From an uncultured Lachnospiraceae bacterium (GTDB lineage: Bacteria > Bacillota > Clostridia > Lachnospirales > Lachnospiraceae), in contig CAJUIO010000017.1 of the NCBI GenBank assembly GCA_910586025.1, forward strand, positions 1 through 45,127: a DNA stretch of 45,127 bases, given 5' to 3'. Position 1 is the stretch's first letter; the number at the start of each line of letters is the position of its first letter. Made by a program: the position numbers and the translations under genes. Shown here in pieces: positions 24,362 through 33,004 of this stretch. The notes under the pieces are model-generated. The model did no database searches, was not told the origin of the DNA, and saw nothing but the letters and a program-made list of their open reading frames with translations.

Positions 24362-25009
24362 GTGGAAAGTAAAGAAATCTCACAGGCAGTGATCAGCCGC
24401 CTGCCAAGATATTTTCGATATCTGGGCGAATTAAAGGACGAGGGAATCGAGCGTGTTTCCTCCCAGGAGCTGAGCGACATCATGAAGGTGACAGCTTCCC
24501 AGATCCGCCAGGACTTTAATAATTTCGGAGGCTTTGGCCAGCAGGGGTACGGGTATAAGGTGGAGTATCTCTATGAGGAGATCGGTAAGATTCTGGGCCT
24601 TGACAAGGAGCACCGTCTGATTATAATCGGGGCGGGAAATCTGGGGCAGGCGCTGGCAAATTATATGAATTTTGAGCGGAGAGGCTTTATCTTCAGGGGA
24701 ATATTTGACAATAATCCTTCTCTGTACGGGAAAAGGATCCGGGACATGGCAGTCAGGCCCATGGAGGAGCTTGCGGATTTTGTCAAGGAGAACAATATAG
24801 ATATCGCGGTTCTCACCATTCCGAAGAACAGTGCGGTCGCGGTTGCGGAGCAGCTGGTGAGGGATGGGATTAAGGGCATCTGGAACTTTGCCCATGTGGA
24901 TTTGAATGTTCCGGAATCCATACAGGTGGAGAATGTTCATCTGTCCGACAGTCTGATGAAGCTTACCTATAATATCATCAGCTACGAACAGGACGGCAGG
25001 AAATTATAG
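24362..25009 (+). CDS. rex: Redox-sensing transcriptional repressor Rex
   Basis: The 215-residue product binds DNA when NAD+ is high and releases it when NADH rises, controlling fermentation genes. The N-terminal winged helix (ISRLPRYFRYLGEL, ASQIRQDFNNFGGFGQQGYGY) is diagnostic. The Rossmann domain begins at LIIIGAGNLGQAL, with VAVAEQLV and the GIWNFAHVDLNVP stretch later. I chose the GTG at 24362 because AGAGGAT lies eight bases before it and the N-terminus (MESKEISQAVI) then matches the family. The ATG at 24338 would sit about nine bases from the predicted transcript start and has no binding site. Genes downstream follow on the same strand at short spacing. Confidence 0.95.
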   Translation: MESKEISQAVISRLPRYFRYLGELKDEGIERVSSQELSDIMKVTASQIRQDFNNFGGFGQQGYGYKVEYLYEEIGKILGLDKEHRLIIIGAGNLGQALANYMNFERRGFIFRGIFDNNPSLYGKRIRDMAVRPMEELADFVKENNIDIAVLTIPKNSAVAVAEQLVRDGIKGIWNFAHVDLNVPESIQVENVHLSDSLMKLTYNIISYEQDGRKL

Positions 25010-25038
25010 AGACAGAGACGATAGGAGGCGGCAGGAAT

Positions 25039-25650
25039 ATGTCAAAATCGGATAAAGAGTTCAGAGAGGCTCTTGTCGGCAAAAAGATTCCGATATTGAC
25101 ACTGGATAACCAGTGGCATCAGCTTATTGGCAGCGTGGAGCCTGACAAGGAGGTATTAAAGCTTCAGGAGGAGATCAATGAGCTGTTAAAGAGACAGGGA
25201 AAAGCCAGAACGGAAATACGCAAGATCAAGGCGCTCAAAAAGAAGCTGATGCAGGAGATTATGGAAAATGCGGAGGATGCGTCCAGCGGAAAGAACAAAA
25301 AAGCAGAGGATAAGGTAAACGACAACAAGCGTCTGATCAATGAGTGCAATGAAATGCTCAGGGATTATGAGGACGAGGTTTTAGAGCTTCCCGCAAAGAT
25401 GGAAAAGGTAAACAGGGAGCTTATGATTCATACCATGGAGATCTGTTATGATGTCCTCAGGAAGAACAAGGCGGAGATTGACGAGAACGCCAGGTGGATT
25501 TCCGAAACGAGAACGGAGCTGAAAAGACGCCTGATCAGAAAGCAGGAGCAGGAGGATATGAATCAGGAGCTGTATAATTATATGCATAATATTTTCGGAG
25601 TGGATGTAATTGATATTTTTGATATGGCATATCTGAATAAGGATAAATAG
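25039..25650 (+). CDS. Coiled-coil protein of unknown function
   Basis: The 203-residue product is not recognised. It is highly charged and mostly helical: a short N-terminal segment (KKIPILTLDNQWHQL), two coiled-coil stretches (about 38-75 and 100-180, heptad-like Leu/Ile spacing, many Lys and Glu), a Lys/Asn-rich hinge between, and a conserved-looking hydrophobic end (FGVDVIDIFDMAYL). No signal peptide, membrane segment or cysteine cluster. The ATG follows GGAGGCGG. It starts 29 bases after rex and is followed by the NAD(P)HX repair gene, so it is probably co-transcribed with rex. No function can be assigned from context alone. Confidence 0.8.
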   Translation: MSKSDKEFREALVGKKIPILTLDNQWHQLIGSVEPDKEVLKLQEEINELLKRQGKARTEIRKIKALKKKLMQEIMENAEDASSGKNKKAEDKVNDNKRLINECNEMLRDYEDEVLELPAKMEKVNRELMIHTMEICYDVLRKNKAEIDENARWISETRTELKRRLIRKQEQEDMNQELYNYMHNIFGVDVIDIFDMAYLNKDK

Positions 25651-25764
25651 GTACATAATGCGTCATTGCCCTGCCGGGGATATGGCGCATTTGCCATTCA
25701 TGACAAAGAAATATCTGTCAGGAGCATGTTTGCTGCCCGCAGCCTGGAGAGGAAGGAAAGAGAT

Positions 25765-27312
25765 ATGCAGTATATTGTCACGGCGCAGGAAATGAAAAAA
25801 TATGAGAGCTTTGCCATGGAGAGGATCGGGATTCCCCCGCTGCTTCTGATGGAGCGGGCCGCCATGGAGATGAGGGATGTTCTGATGCGGTATGTCAGGA
25901 AAAAATCCCGTATTCTGGTATTTGCGGGAACGGGGAATAACGGAGGGGACGCACTGGCCGTGGGAAGGCTGCTGGCCGAGAAGGGAGCGGAGGTTTCCTT
26001 TTATATGCCGGGAAACAGAAGGAGGGTGAGCGCGGAGACAAGAAAACAGCTCTCCATTCTCCGAAATCTTGGGTTCGCTGTCTTTAGCAAATTGCCGGAA
26101 GCGGAATATGATATTGTTATAGACGGTCTTTTCGGGATCGGCCTTTCCAGGGACATTGAGGGAGTGTATGAGAGCGCAGTGGAGGAAATCGCCCGTTTCC
26201 GGGCAAAGGGAGCTCTGGTGGCTTCGGTGGATATTCCCTCCGGGATCAGTGCGGATTCCGGAAAAGCGCTGGGACGGTGCGTTTATGCGGATCTTACCGT
26301 GACCTTTGAATACGGGAAGGCGGGACATTATCTGTATCCGGGCAAAGTGGCGGCGGGAAGGCTTTTTATCCGGCGGATCGGACTGGACGGGAGAGCCCTC
26401 AAAGAGGCAGGTCTTCCTTCCTTCTTCACCTATCCGGGAAAGGAGCTGCAAAATCGGCTTCCTGTACGGAATCCGGCGGGACATAAGGGGAGCTTTGGCA
26501 GGGTGCTTTTGATTGCGGGAAGCCGGGGAATGGCAGGCGCGGCCATTTTATGCGGAAGGAGTATTTTCCGGACGGGTGCCGGCATGTTGAAAATCATAAC
26601 GCCGGACTCAAACCGGGAGATCCTTCAGACAACGCTTCCCGAGGCCATGGTGGATAGCTATGGGGAGATGCCCAATCTGGACGGCGCAAGAAAAGCCCTG
26701 AGCTGGGCGGACGTGGTGGTTGCAGGTCCCGGAATGGGGCAGGGAGAGGATGCCAAGGCGCTGCTTTATCAGGTTCTGGCGGGAAAATGCGGGGACGGCC
26801 GGGAGGGTGAAAGAGCTCTTGTGCTGGATGCGGACGCACTGAATCTGATTGCCGGAAGCCAAAAGCTGCAGGAGGCCGTATGCTCCTATAAAAAGGGCAG
26901 AATGATCATGACACCCCATCCGGGAGAATTCGCAAGGCTCTCCGGCCTTACCATGGAAGAGTATGGAAGGGACAGAAAGCGGGCCGTCCAAAGTCTTGCC
27001 AGACGCTTTGGATGTGTTATTGTGGGAAAGGATGCGGTGACGCTTGCCGCCGCTCCGGAGGAAGGGCCGGTTTTCCTGAATCTTTCGGGAAACGACGGCA
27101 TGGCCGTTGCGGGAAGCGGAGATGTGCTTGCCGGAGTGATCGGTGGTCTTCTGGCCCAGGGGCTTCCCCCTTATGAGGCGGCCTGCGCAGGCGTGTGTCT
27201 CCACGGATACGGGGGCGATGCGGCGGCGAGGGCAAGGAGCCGTTACGGGGTTATGGCCTCGGATATCATAGAAGGAGTTATGGATGTAATCTGCAGGGTA
27301 AAAGAGGTATAA
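25765..27312 (+). CDS. nnr: Bifunctional NAD(P)HX epimerase and ADP-dependent dehydratase
   Basis: The 515-residue product repairs NAD(P)H damaged by hydration. The N-terminal YjeF/NnrE domain (about 1-210) epimerises NAD(P)HX; FAGTGNNGGDALAVGRLL and VDIPSGISAD are visible. The C-terminal ribokinase-like NnrD domain (about 230-510) dehydrates it using ADP; GSRGMAGAAILCGRSIFRTGAG, AGPGMG, MTPHPGEFARL and NDGMAVAGSGDVLAGVIGG are visible. The ATG at 25765 follows GGAAGGAAAG and begins at the usual MQYIVTAQEMKKYE; the frame extends 33 codons further upstream but without a binding site or family similarity. It lies downstream of rex, the NADH sensor, a sensible grouping. The alanine racemase gene starts two bases after its stop. 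Confidence 0.95.
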   Translation: MQYIVTAQEMKKYESFAMERIGIPPLLLMERAAMEMRDVLMRYVRKKSRILVFAGTGNNGGDALAVGRLLAEKGAEVSFYMPGNRRRVSAETRKQLSILRNLGFAVFSKLPEAEYDIVIDGLFGIGLSRDIEGVYESAVEEIARFRAKGALVASVDIPSGISADSGKALGRCVYADLTVTFEYGKAGHYLYPGKVAAGRLFIRRIGLDGRALKEAGLPSFFTYPGKELQNRLPVRNPAGHKGSFGRVLLIAGSRGMAGAAILCGRSIFRTGAGMLKIITPDSNREILQTTLPEAMVDSYGEMPNLDGARKALSWADVVVAGPGMGQGEDAKALLYQVLAGKCGDGREGERALVLDADALNLIAGSQKLQEAVCSYKKGRMIMTPHPGEFARLSGLTMEEYGRDRKRAVQSLARRFGCVIVGKDAVTLAAAPEEGPVFLNLSGNDGMAVAGSGDVLAGVIGGLLAQGLPPYEAACAGVCLHGYGGDAAARARSRYGVMASDIIEGVMDVICRVKEV

Positions 27313-27314
27313 AA

Positions 27315-28508
27315 ATGAGGGAAGATTATCAGAGAATTCATGCCAGGGTGAGCCTTGACGCAATTCTGGAAAATATGGAGAGCATGAAGGCAAATATTGC
27401 TCCGGGGACGGGAATTATGGCGGTGATCAAGACTGACGGCTACGGCCACGGGGCGGTGCCCATAGCAAGAGCGCTGGAGCCTTTGGATTACTGCCAAGGC
27501 TTTGCCGTGGCAACGGCGGAGGAGGCCTTTATCCTGAGAAGGGCGGGTATCAGAAAGCCCGTTCTGGTTCTGGGTTTTACATTTCCCTACAGCTACAGGC
27601 GCATGATCCGGGAGGAAATCAGAATGACGGTATTTCTTCCAGAGACATTGTCTGAGCTTTCCGGGGCGGTGAGGGAGCTTGGCGCTCAGGGAGCAGGGAA
27701 AAAGGCCAGAATCCATATCAAGGTGGACACGGGAATGAACCGGATCGGAATAAGGCCCGATGCAGAGGGGCTTTCCTTTGTGAAGGAGGCGCTTGATACG
27801 GATGGAATTCAGGTTGAGGGGATTTTTACCCATTTTGCCAGGGCGGATGAGACAGACAAGACGGCGGTGCGGCATCAGCTTGACAGCTTCCGGAATTTTA
27901 CGGACCTCATAGAGAAGGAGACGGGATACAAAATTCCCATCCGTCACTGTTCCAACAGCGCCGGAATCGTGGAGCTTCCCGAGGCGAATATGGATATGGT
28001 CAGGGCGGGAATTACCCTGTACGGCCTGTGGCCCTCCGGGGAGGTGAAAAGAGATATTATCGCGCTTCATCCGGCGCTTTCCCTCCACAGCCGCATCGTC
28101 TATATCAAGGAGATCGGAGTCGGGGACGAGGTCAGCTATGGGGGGATATTCCGGGCATCCTCAAAGATGCGCGTCGCCACCATACCCGCAGGCTACGGTG
28201 ACGGCTATCCAAGAGGACTCTCCGGAAGGGGGGATGTTCTCATCCGGGGAAAGAGAGCGGCAATCCTTGGACGGATCTGTATGGATCAGTTTATGGTGGA
28301 TGTGACCCAAATCCCGGAGGCCGCCATGGGAGACGAGGTCACGCTGATTGGAAGAGACGGGGAGGAGGAGATTACCATGGAACAGCTCGGAGAGCTTTCC
28401 GGCCGTTTTAACTATGAGCTTGCCTGCAATCTGGGAAAAAGGGTCCCGAGAGTCTATATAAAGGGCGGCGGGGTTCTGTGCACCAGGGACTGGTACGAGG
28501 ATTTTTGA
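27315..28508 (+). CDS. alr: Alanine racemase
   Basis: The 397-residue PLP enzyme makes D-alanine for peptidoglycan. Lys39 in AVIKTDGYGHGA is the cofactor lysine. Further landmarks are KVDTGMNRIGI, the HCSNSAGI loop, the RAGITLYGLWPS stretch, and in the C-terminal beta domain VGDEVSYGGIFRA (the conserved Tyr), IPAGYGDGYPRGLS and GRICMDQFMVDVT. Length is normal. The ATG at 27315 follows AGAGG and starts two bases after nnr, implying coupling. A MazF-type gene follows, as in the alr-ndoAI-ndoA order of Bacillus, except that no antitoxin gene is present here. Confidence 0.96.
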   Translation: MREDYQRIHARVSLDAILENMESMKANIAPGTGIMAVIKTDGYGHGAVPIARALEPLDYCQGFAVATAEEAFILRRAGIRKPVLVLGFTFPYSYRRMIREEIRMTVFLPETLSELSGAVRELGAQGAGKKARIHIKVDTGMNRIGIRPDAEGLSFVKEALDTDGIQVEGIFTHFARADETDKTAVRHQLDSFRNFTDLIEKETGYKIPIRHCSNSAGIVELPEANMDMVRAGITLYGLWPSGEVKRDIIALHPALSLHSRIVYIKEIGVGDEVSYGGIFRASSKMRVATIPAGYGDGYPRGLSGRGDVLIRGKRAAILGRICMDQFMVDVTQIPEAAMGDEVTLIGRDGEEEITMEQLGELSGRFNYELACNLGKRVPRVYIKGGGVLCTRDWYEDF

Positions 28509-28591
28509 GGGCGGCTGAATACCTTTTCACAATGGGGTTATACTATTTACTGACTTAAAAATATCCTGTTGGAATGAAGGGTGTGTGAAAA

Positions 28592-28933
28592 ATGAAAAGA
28601 GGGGATATTTACTATGCGGATTTAAGGCCGGTAATCGGATCGGAGCAGGGCGGCGTAAGGCCGGTTCTGATCGTTCAGAATGATGTGGGAAACAGGCACA
28701 GCCCTACCATAATCTGTGCGGCTATCACTTCAAAGATGAATAAGGCAAAGCTGCCTACTCATATAGAGCTGAGCGCGGGAAGATATGATATGGTGAAGGA
28801 CTCCGTTGTTCTTCTGGAACAGCTCCGCACCATTGACAAGCAGCGCCTGAAGGATAAAATCTGTCATCTCGACGAGGACATTATGAGGGAGGTAAGCAGA
28901 GGGCTGATGGTCAGTTTAGGGCTTACTACATAA
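28592..28933 (+). CDS. MazF/EndoA-like endoribonuclease toxin without an adjacent antitoxin
   Basis: The 113-residue product belongs to the MazF/PemK family, which cuts mRNA at specific short sequences. MKRGDIYYADL, the GSEQGGVRPVLIVQND loop with the catalytic-type Arg, AAITSK with the conserved Thr, and VLLEQLRTIDKQRL are all present, so it looks active. Its length and sequence are those of the Bacillus NdoA group. The 83-base gap from alr holds no room for a MazE/NdoAI gene and none follows, so the antitoxin is missing from its usual place. A possible -10 (TATACT, 28539-28544) with a poor -35 precedes it. Either the antitoxin is elsewhere or control differs. Confidence 0.93.
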   Translation: MKRGDIYYADLRPVIGSEQGGVRPVLIVQNDVGNRHSPTIICAAITSKMNKAKLPTHIELSAGRYDMVKDSVVLLEQLRTIDKQRLKDKICHLDEDIMREVSRGLMVSLGLTT

Positions 28934-28952
28934 AGCATCTTGCCCGGAAAGC

Positions 28953-28981
28953 TTGACGGCTGGTCAAGGAAATGGTATATT
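28953..28981 (+). promoter_or_regulatory. Promoter of the CNNM/CorC-like gene, with an overlapping dyad
   Basis: TTGACG (28953-28958) and TATATT (28976-28981) are 17 bases apart. The -35 is inside a perfect dyad, CTTGAC-N5-GTCAAG (28952-28968). The gene's ATG is about 38 bases after the expected transcript start. Confidence 0.65.
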
Positions 28982-29025
28982 TTACAATGGTATTTTGCAT
29001 TTCAGGATAAAAAGGAGTTGGGAAA

Positions 29026-30411
29026 ATGGACGATGGTGGGCCTACGGCCAGTTATATCATCTTTTTGGCGCTTTTGCTGATTGACATGCTGTTCTACGGC
29101 TTTGGAGCCGCGGCAAAGGAGCTGAATTCCAAGGATCTGTATGAGGAGGCCGAGGAGAAAAAAAATAAAAAGGCCAGGCGGCTGTACGAGATAGCCGTGG
29201 ACCCGGAGCGGTACATCAATACCGTTCAGTTAGTGATTACCCTGATCAATCTCGTGATGGGAGGCTTTTTCCTGAGTGTCTGGAGGAGGCACATCCAGTT
29301 TTTGCTAGACAGGGAGCTTGCGGGGAGGTTTTTTCAGACGCAGCCGGATCCCGCACTGCTTTCCGCCGCATCCCTTATCTTGTCCGGGGCTCTGCTTTTG
29401 TACATATTACTTACCTTTGGCGTGCTGATTCCCAAAAAGCTGGGAGTGAGGTACGCATGGAAGTGGGCTTTCGCATGTATTAATCCCATATATTACATGA
29501 CCCGGATTTTCACCCCGATTACGGGGCTGATCTCGGTTACTTCAAGGGGAGTGCTCCGGGTTTTCGGTGTCCGTCCTGACGAGAGCGAGGAGGATGTGAC
29601 GGAGGAGGAGATCATCTCCATGGTCAACGAGGGACATGAGCAGGGCGTGCTTCTGGCTACAGAGGCGGAGATGATCACCAATATTTTCGAGCTGGGAGAT
29701 AAGGAAGCAAGGGATATCATGACTCACAGGAGCAATATTTTGGCCATTGACAGGACAGTATCCCTGTCCGATGCCATTGATTACATGCTCAGTGAGAGCA
29801 AGAGCCGTTTTCCGGTCTATGAGGAGAATATTGACCATATCGTGGGAATCCTGCACTTTCGGGATGCCATGCGCGCCTACAAGATATCAGGGAACATCAA
29901 TCTTCCGGTGGGTGAGATTGCAGGGCTGCTCCGGGATGCGATGTTCGTGCCGGAGACAAAGAATATAGACGGACTGTTCCGGACCATGCAGCAGACAAAG
30001 ACTCAGATGGTGATCATTATAGATGAGTACGGTCAGACCTCGGGACTTCTGGCGATGGAGGATATTCTGGAGGAAATCGTCGGAAATATCATGGATGAAT
30101 ATGACGAGGATGAGGCACATATTGCGGAGACGGAAAATGACGACGAGTACATCATGGACGGCCTCACGCGGCTGGAGGAGCTCACGGAGAAATTCGGTCT
30201 CTCCTTTGGGGAGCAGGAATTCGACACCATAAACGGGTTTATGATCTCCAAGATGGATAAAATCCCTGAGGAGGACGAGCAGTTTTCCATTGACGTGGGC
30301 GGTTATGAATTTAAAATACTGGCCGTGGAGAACAGGATGATCAAAAGCGTCCTGGTTTCGAAGCTGGCGCAGGCGGAAGAGAAAGACGCGGACAATCAGA
30401 AATCGGAATAA
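29026..30411 (+). CDS. CNNM/CorC-type membrane protein with CBS pair (hemolysin family)
   Basis: The 461-residue product is a putative divalent cation (Mg/Co) transporter or efflux protein of the HlyC/CorC family. Residues about 8-190 are the DUF21/CNNM transmembrane domain with three or four hydrophobic helices; about 205-330 hold a tandem CBS pair (RDIMTHRSNILAID, SRFPVYEENIDHIVGILHFRDAM, TQMVIIIDEYGQTSGLLAMEDILEEIVG); the C-terminal CorC_HlyC domain (about 345-440) contains YIMDGLTRLEEL and DTINGFM. The ATG follows AAAGGAG. A promoter lies just upstream, and yebC starts 18 bases downstream, so the two probably share a transcript. Despite the family name, a hemolysin role is unlikely. Confidence 0.93.
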   Translation: MDDGGPTASYIIFLALLLIDMLFYGFGAAAKELNSKDLYEEAEEKKNKKARRLYEIAVDPERYINTVQLVITLINLVMGGFFLSVWRRHIQFLLDRELAGRFFQTQPDPALLSAASLILSGALLLYILLTFGVLIPKKLGVRYAWKWAFACINPIYYMTRIFTPITGLISVTSRGVLRVFGVRPDESEEDVTEEEIISMVNEGHEQGVLLATEAEMITNIFELGDKEARDIMTHRSNILAIDRTVSLSDAIDYMLSESKSRFPVYEENIDHIVGILHFRDAMRAYKISGNINLPVGEIAGLLRDAMFVPETKNIDGLFRTMQQTKTQMVIIIDEYGQTSGLLAMEDILEEIVGNIMDEYDEDEAHIAETENDDEYIMDGLTRLEELTEKFGLSFGEQEFDTINGFMISKMDKIPEEDEQFSIDVGGYEFKILAVENRMIKSVLVSKLAQAEEKDADNQKSE

Positions 30412-30429
30412 AAGAAAAGGAGAGTTTTT

Positions 30430-31158
30430 ATGTCAGGACATTCAAAATTTGCAAACATTAAGCATAAGAAGGAAAAAAACGACGCTGCTAAGGGAAAGAT
30501 TTTCACGATTATCGGAAGAGAGCTTGCGGTGGCGGTAAAGGAGGGCGGTCCGGATCCGGCCAACAATTCAAAGCTTGCGCAGGTGATCGCAAAGGCAAAG
30601 GCTAACAATATGCCTAATGATACAATTGACAGGGGAATCAAGAAGGCTGCGGGAGACGTGGGAAACGTCAACTACAAATATATTACATATGAGGGCTACG
30701 GCCCCAATGGGATCGCCATTATTGTCGATGCGCTTACGGATAACCAGAACAGGACGGCCGCCAATGTGAGGAATGCCTTCACAAAGGGGAACGGAAACGT
30801 GGGAACTCCCGGGTGCGTGTCCTTTATGTTTGACAGAAAGGGACAGATCATCATTGACAAGGAGGAGTATGAGGGAGATGCGGACGAGCTGATGATGCAG
30901 GCCCTGGATGCGGGAGCCGAGGATTTTTCGGAGGAGGAGGACAGCTATGAGATCCTTACGCAGCCCGATGACTTCGAACAGGTGCTGCAGGCTCTGCAGG
31001 AAGCGAAGATCAGCACTGCGTCGGCGGAGGTGACCATGATTCCACAGAACTATGTGGAGCTTACAGATGAGGCGGCGGTGAAGAATCTGAACAAGATTCT
31101 CGATCTGTTGGATGAGGAAGATGATGTACAGGCGGTATACCATAACTGGGACGAATAA
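30430..31158 (+). CDS. yebC: YebC/PmpR family protein
   Basis: The 242-residue product belongs to the widely conserved YebC family, described either as transcriptional regulators (PmpR) or, more recently, as factors that help ribosomes through difficult stretches. The family opening SGHSKFANIKHKKEKNDAAKG, the LAQVIAKAKANNMPNDTIDRGIKKA helix and GYGPNGIAIIVDALTDNQNRTAANVR are typical, and the acidic third domain ends in VQAVYHNWD. AAAGGAG precedes the ATG. The end overlaps the start of the following membrane-protein gene. Confidence 0.96.
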   Translation: MSGHSKFANIKHKKEKNDAAKGKIFTIIGRELAVAVKEGGPDPANNSKLAQVIAKAKANNMPNDTIDRGIKKAAGDVGNVNYKYITYEGYGPNGIAIIVDALTDNQNRTAANVRNAFTKGNGNVGTPGCVSFMFDRKGQIIIDKEEYEGDADELMMQALDAGAEDFSEEEDSYEILTQPDDFEQVLQALQEAKISTASAEVTMIPQNYVELTDEAAVKNLNKILDLLDEEDDVQAVYHNWDE

Positions 31159-32200
31159 TGATTCATCGAAGGTAAGAAAAGGCCTGGCGGTATTTTTCGG
31201 CCTGCTTCTTGTGCTGCTCATTCGGTTCTGGTTTCTCTGTACGGGACAGATGAGTGTTCTGGATGATTACGGTTACTATCAGGCTTCCATGATTCAGGCG
31301 GGGGACATGACACCGGTGTTTACATCGGGTGCGGCCCTTGCCTACTCGGGAAGCCTTTCGGCAATCCTGCGGTTTACGGGAAACAGAATGGATGTGATCG
31401 TCTATTACCACATTGTTCTGCAGGCCCTTTCTTTCTGCTTTCTCTCTTCGGGATACCGCTCCCTTTTCGGAAAGGCATCAGCCCTCCTTCAGATGCTTCT
31501 GTTTTCCCTTCTGCCCTGGATGACAGTCAGTATTTTTAAGATTTCCCCTGAAAACTTTTATCTGTCCGCATGGTCCCTTGTGTGTATGCTTCTCGGCCTT
31601 GTAAGCAGGATGGGGGAAGAGAAAAGGGGAGTCGGGCTGCCTTTGCTTGCGGGGCTCGGGCTCGGACTGGTCTGCGGCTTACACGCCACGGGCCTTGCTC
31701 TTTTTCCGGTGCTGCTGTTTTCAGTCAGGGGGAGAGCGCACAAGCTCGTACCGGCGCTGATCGGCACCATATCCGGAATCATCCTGACTCTGGCCGGGTA
31801 TCAGAGAATTCTGGGCTTCGGCTTTTCAGATGCGGTGGCATGGTGGGGACAAGGGGGTTTGCGGCAGGACAGCGGCAGATGGCAGGATCTGGATTTGTGG
31901 CTGCCGGTCTGGCTGTGTTCCTCACTGGCGGCGGGCATCCTTCTGAAAATGATTCTATCCGGAATGAGGAGCAGGAGTGCGGCAAAGAGGGCGGAAGGAG
32001 AGGCGTTTATGAAAGAGATGGACAGGAAGATCGAGGCTGACAAAGCAAAGACAGCTCCGGAAGCCGGGAAGAAAACCAATTATATAGAGAATCCTCTTCC
32101 GCTTCCCAAAAAGCATGTGAAGAGGGTCATGGAGTTTAAGCTGGATGAAAAGGACGACTTTGACATAGAAATTGACGAAAAGGATGACTTTGACATTTAG
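31124..32200 (+). CDS. Polytopic membrane protein of unknown function
   Basis: The 358-residue product is not confidently recognised. It has about seven or eight hydrophobic segments (residues about 20 to 290), then a charged cytoplasmic-looking tail rich in Lys/Glu/Asp that ends with a short duplicated acidic motif, EKDDFDIEIDEKDDFDI. After the first helix an LDDYGYY motif could correspond to the acidic catalytic loop of GT-C glycosyltransferases, but the protein is too short and otherwise unlike them, so this is only a suggestion. The start is inside yebC: the ATG at 31124 is six bases after GAGG, while in-frame ATGs at 31112 and 31121 are also possible. The 35-base overlap points to translational coupling. 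Confidence 0.75.
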   Translation: MYRRYTITGTNNDSSKVRKGLAVFFGLLLVLLIRFWFLCTGQMSVLDDYGYYQASMIQAGDMTPVFTSGAALAYSGSLSAILRFTGNRMDVIVYYHIVLQALSFCFLSSGYRSLFGKASALLQMLLFSLLPWMTVSIFKISPENFYLSAWSLVCMLLGLVSRMGEEKRGVGLPLLAGLGLGLVCGLHATGLALFPVLLFSVRGRAHKLVPALIGTISGIILTLAGYQRILGFGFSDAVAWWGQGGLRQDSGRWQDLDLWLPVWLCSSLAAGILLKMILSGMRSRSAAKRAEGEAFMKEMDRKIEADKAKTAPEAGKKTNYIENPLPLPKKHVKRVMEFKLDEKDDFDIEIDEKDDFDI

Positions 32201-32281
32201 ATTCCATTTTTTCCGCATAAAAAAGCCAAAGGGAAACATACTAAAAAAGACAAGACGGATTTTTTAGATAGAGGTGAGAGT

Positions 32282-33004
32282 ATGTCGGAAAAGAAAGTGG
32301 AAGAGGAAAAGCACCGGAGCGAGCGGATCGAGGAGACGGGGCAGGTCACTCTTGACAAGAACAGCAAACAGAATAATATCCATCTGATTACGATCATCGG
32401 GGAGGTGGAAGGACACGACAATCTGGGAAGTAATTCCAAGACAACGAAGTATGAGCATATCCTGCCGCAGCTTGCCGCTATTGAGGACAGTAAGGACATT
32501 GACGGGGTGCTGGTGCTTCTTAACACCATGGGAGGCGACGTGGAGGCGGGACTTGCCATTGCGGAGATGATCGCTTCCTTAAGCAAGCCAACCGTATCCC
32601 TGGTGCTTGGCGGAAGCCATTCCATCGGAGTCCCCATAGCGGTGAGTACGGATTATTCCTATATTGTGCCTACGGGCACTATGGTGATCCATCCGGTCCG
32701 GATGAACGGGATGGTGATCGGAGTGCCTCAGACCTTCGATTATTTTAAGCAGATCCAGAACAGGATCACGGGATTTGTGTGCGCGCACTGCGGTATCAGT
32801 CAGGACCGCCTCGAGGAGCTCATGATGGAAACAGGGGTACTGACCAAGGATGTTGGCACGATTCTGGTGGGAGAGGAAGCGGTGGAGGAGGGCATTATCC
32901 GCGAGACCGGCGGAATCAGACAGGCCATGTCAAAGCTTCACAGTCTTATTGATAAAAAGAAAAAAACAGTAAGTCTGAAAAAAGGAAGTAAATCTTGTGG
33001 ATGA
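32282..33004 (+). CDS. TepA/ClpP-like serine protease
   Basis: The 240-residue product belongs to the ClpP-related TepA (translocation-enhancing protein) group. The fold landmarks are LITIIGEVEGH, VLLNTMGGDVEAGLAIAEMI, the GGSHSIGVPIAVS stretch containing the nucleophile Ser, then THMVIHP-like GTMVIHPVRMNG and, near the end, LVGEEAVEEGII. No signal peptide or membrane helix is seen. The N-terminus is charged (about 30 residues). GAGGTGA precedes the ATG. The next gene is ftsK/spoIIIE, the same neighbour as in Bacillus (ymfB-spoIIIE), which supports this assignment. Its substrates are not known. Confidence 0.88.
   Translation: MSEKKVEEEKHRSERIEETGQVTLDKNSKQNNIHLITIIGEVEGHDNLGSNSKTTKYEHILPQLAAIEDSKDIDGVLVLLNTMGGDVEAGLAIAEMIASLSKPTVSLVLGGSHSIGVPIAVSTDYSYIVPTGTMVIHPVRMNGMVIGVPQTFDYFKQIQNRITGFVCAHCGISQDRLEELMMETGVLTKDVGTILVGEEAVEEGIIRETGGIRQAMSKLHSLIDKKKKTVSLKKGSKSCG

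Noticed and set aside
29026..30411. Hemolysin toxin
   Set aside because: The DUF21-CBS-CorC architecture indicates a cation transport-type membrane protein; the family name is historical.
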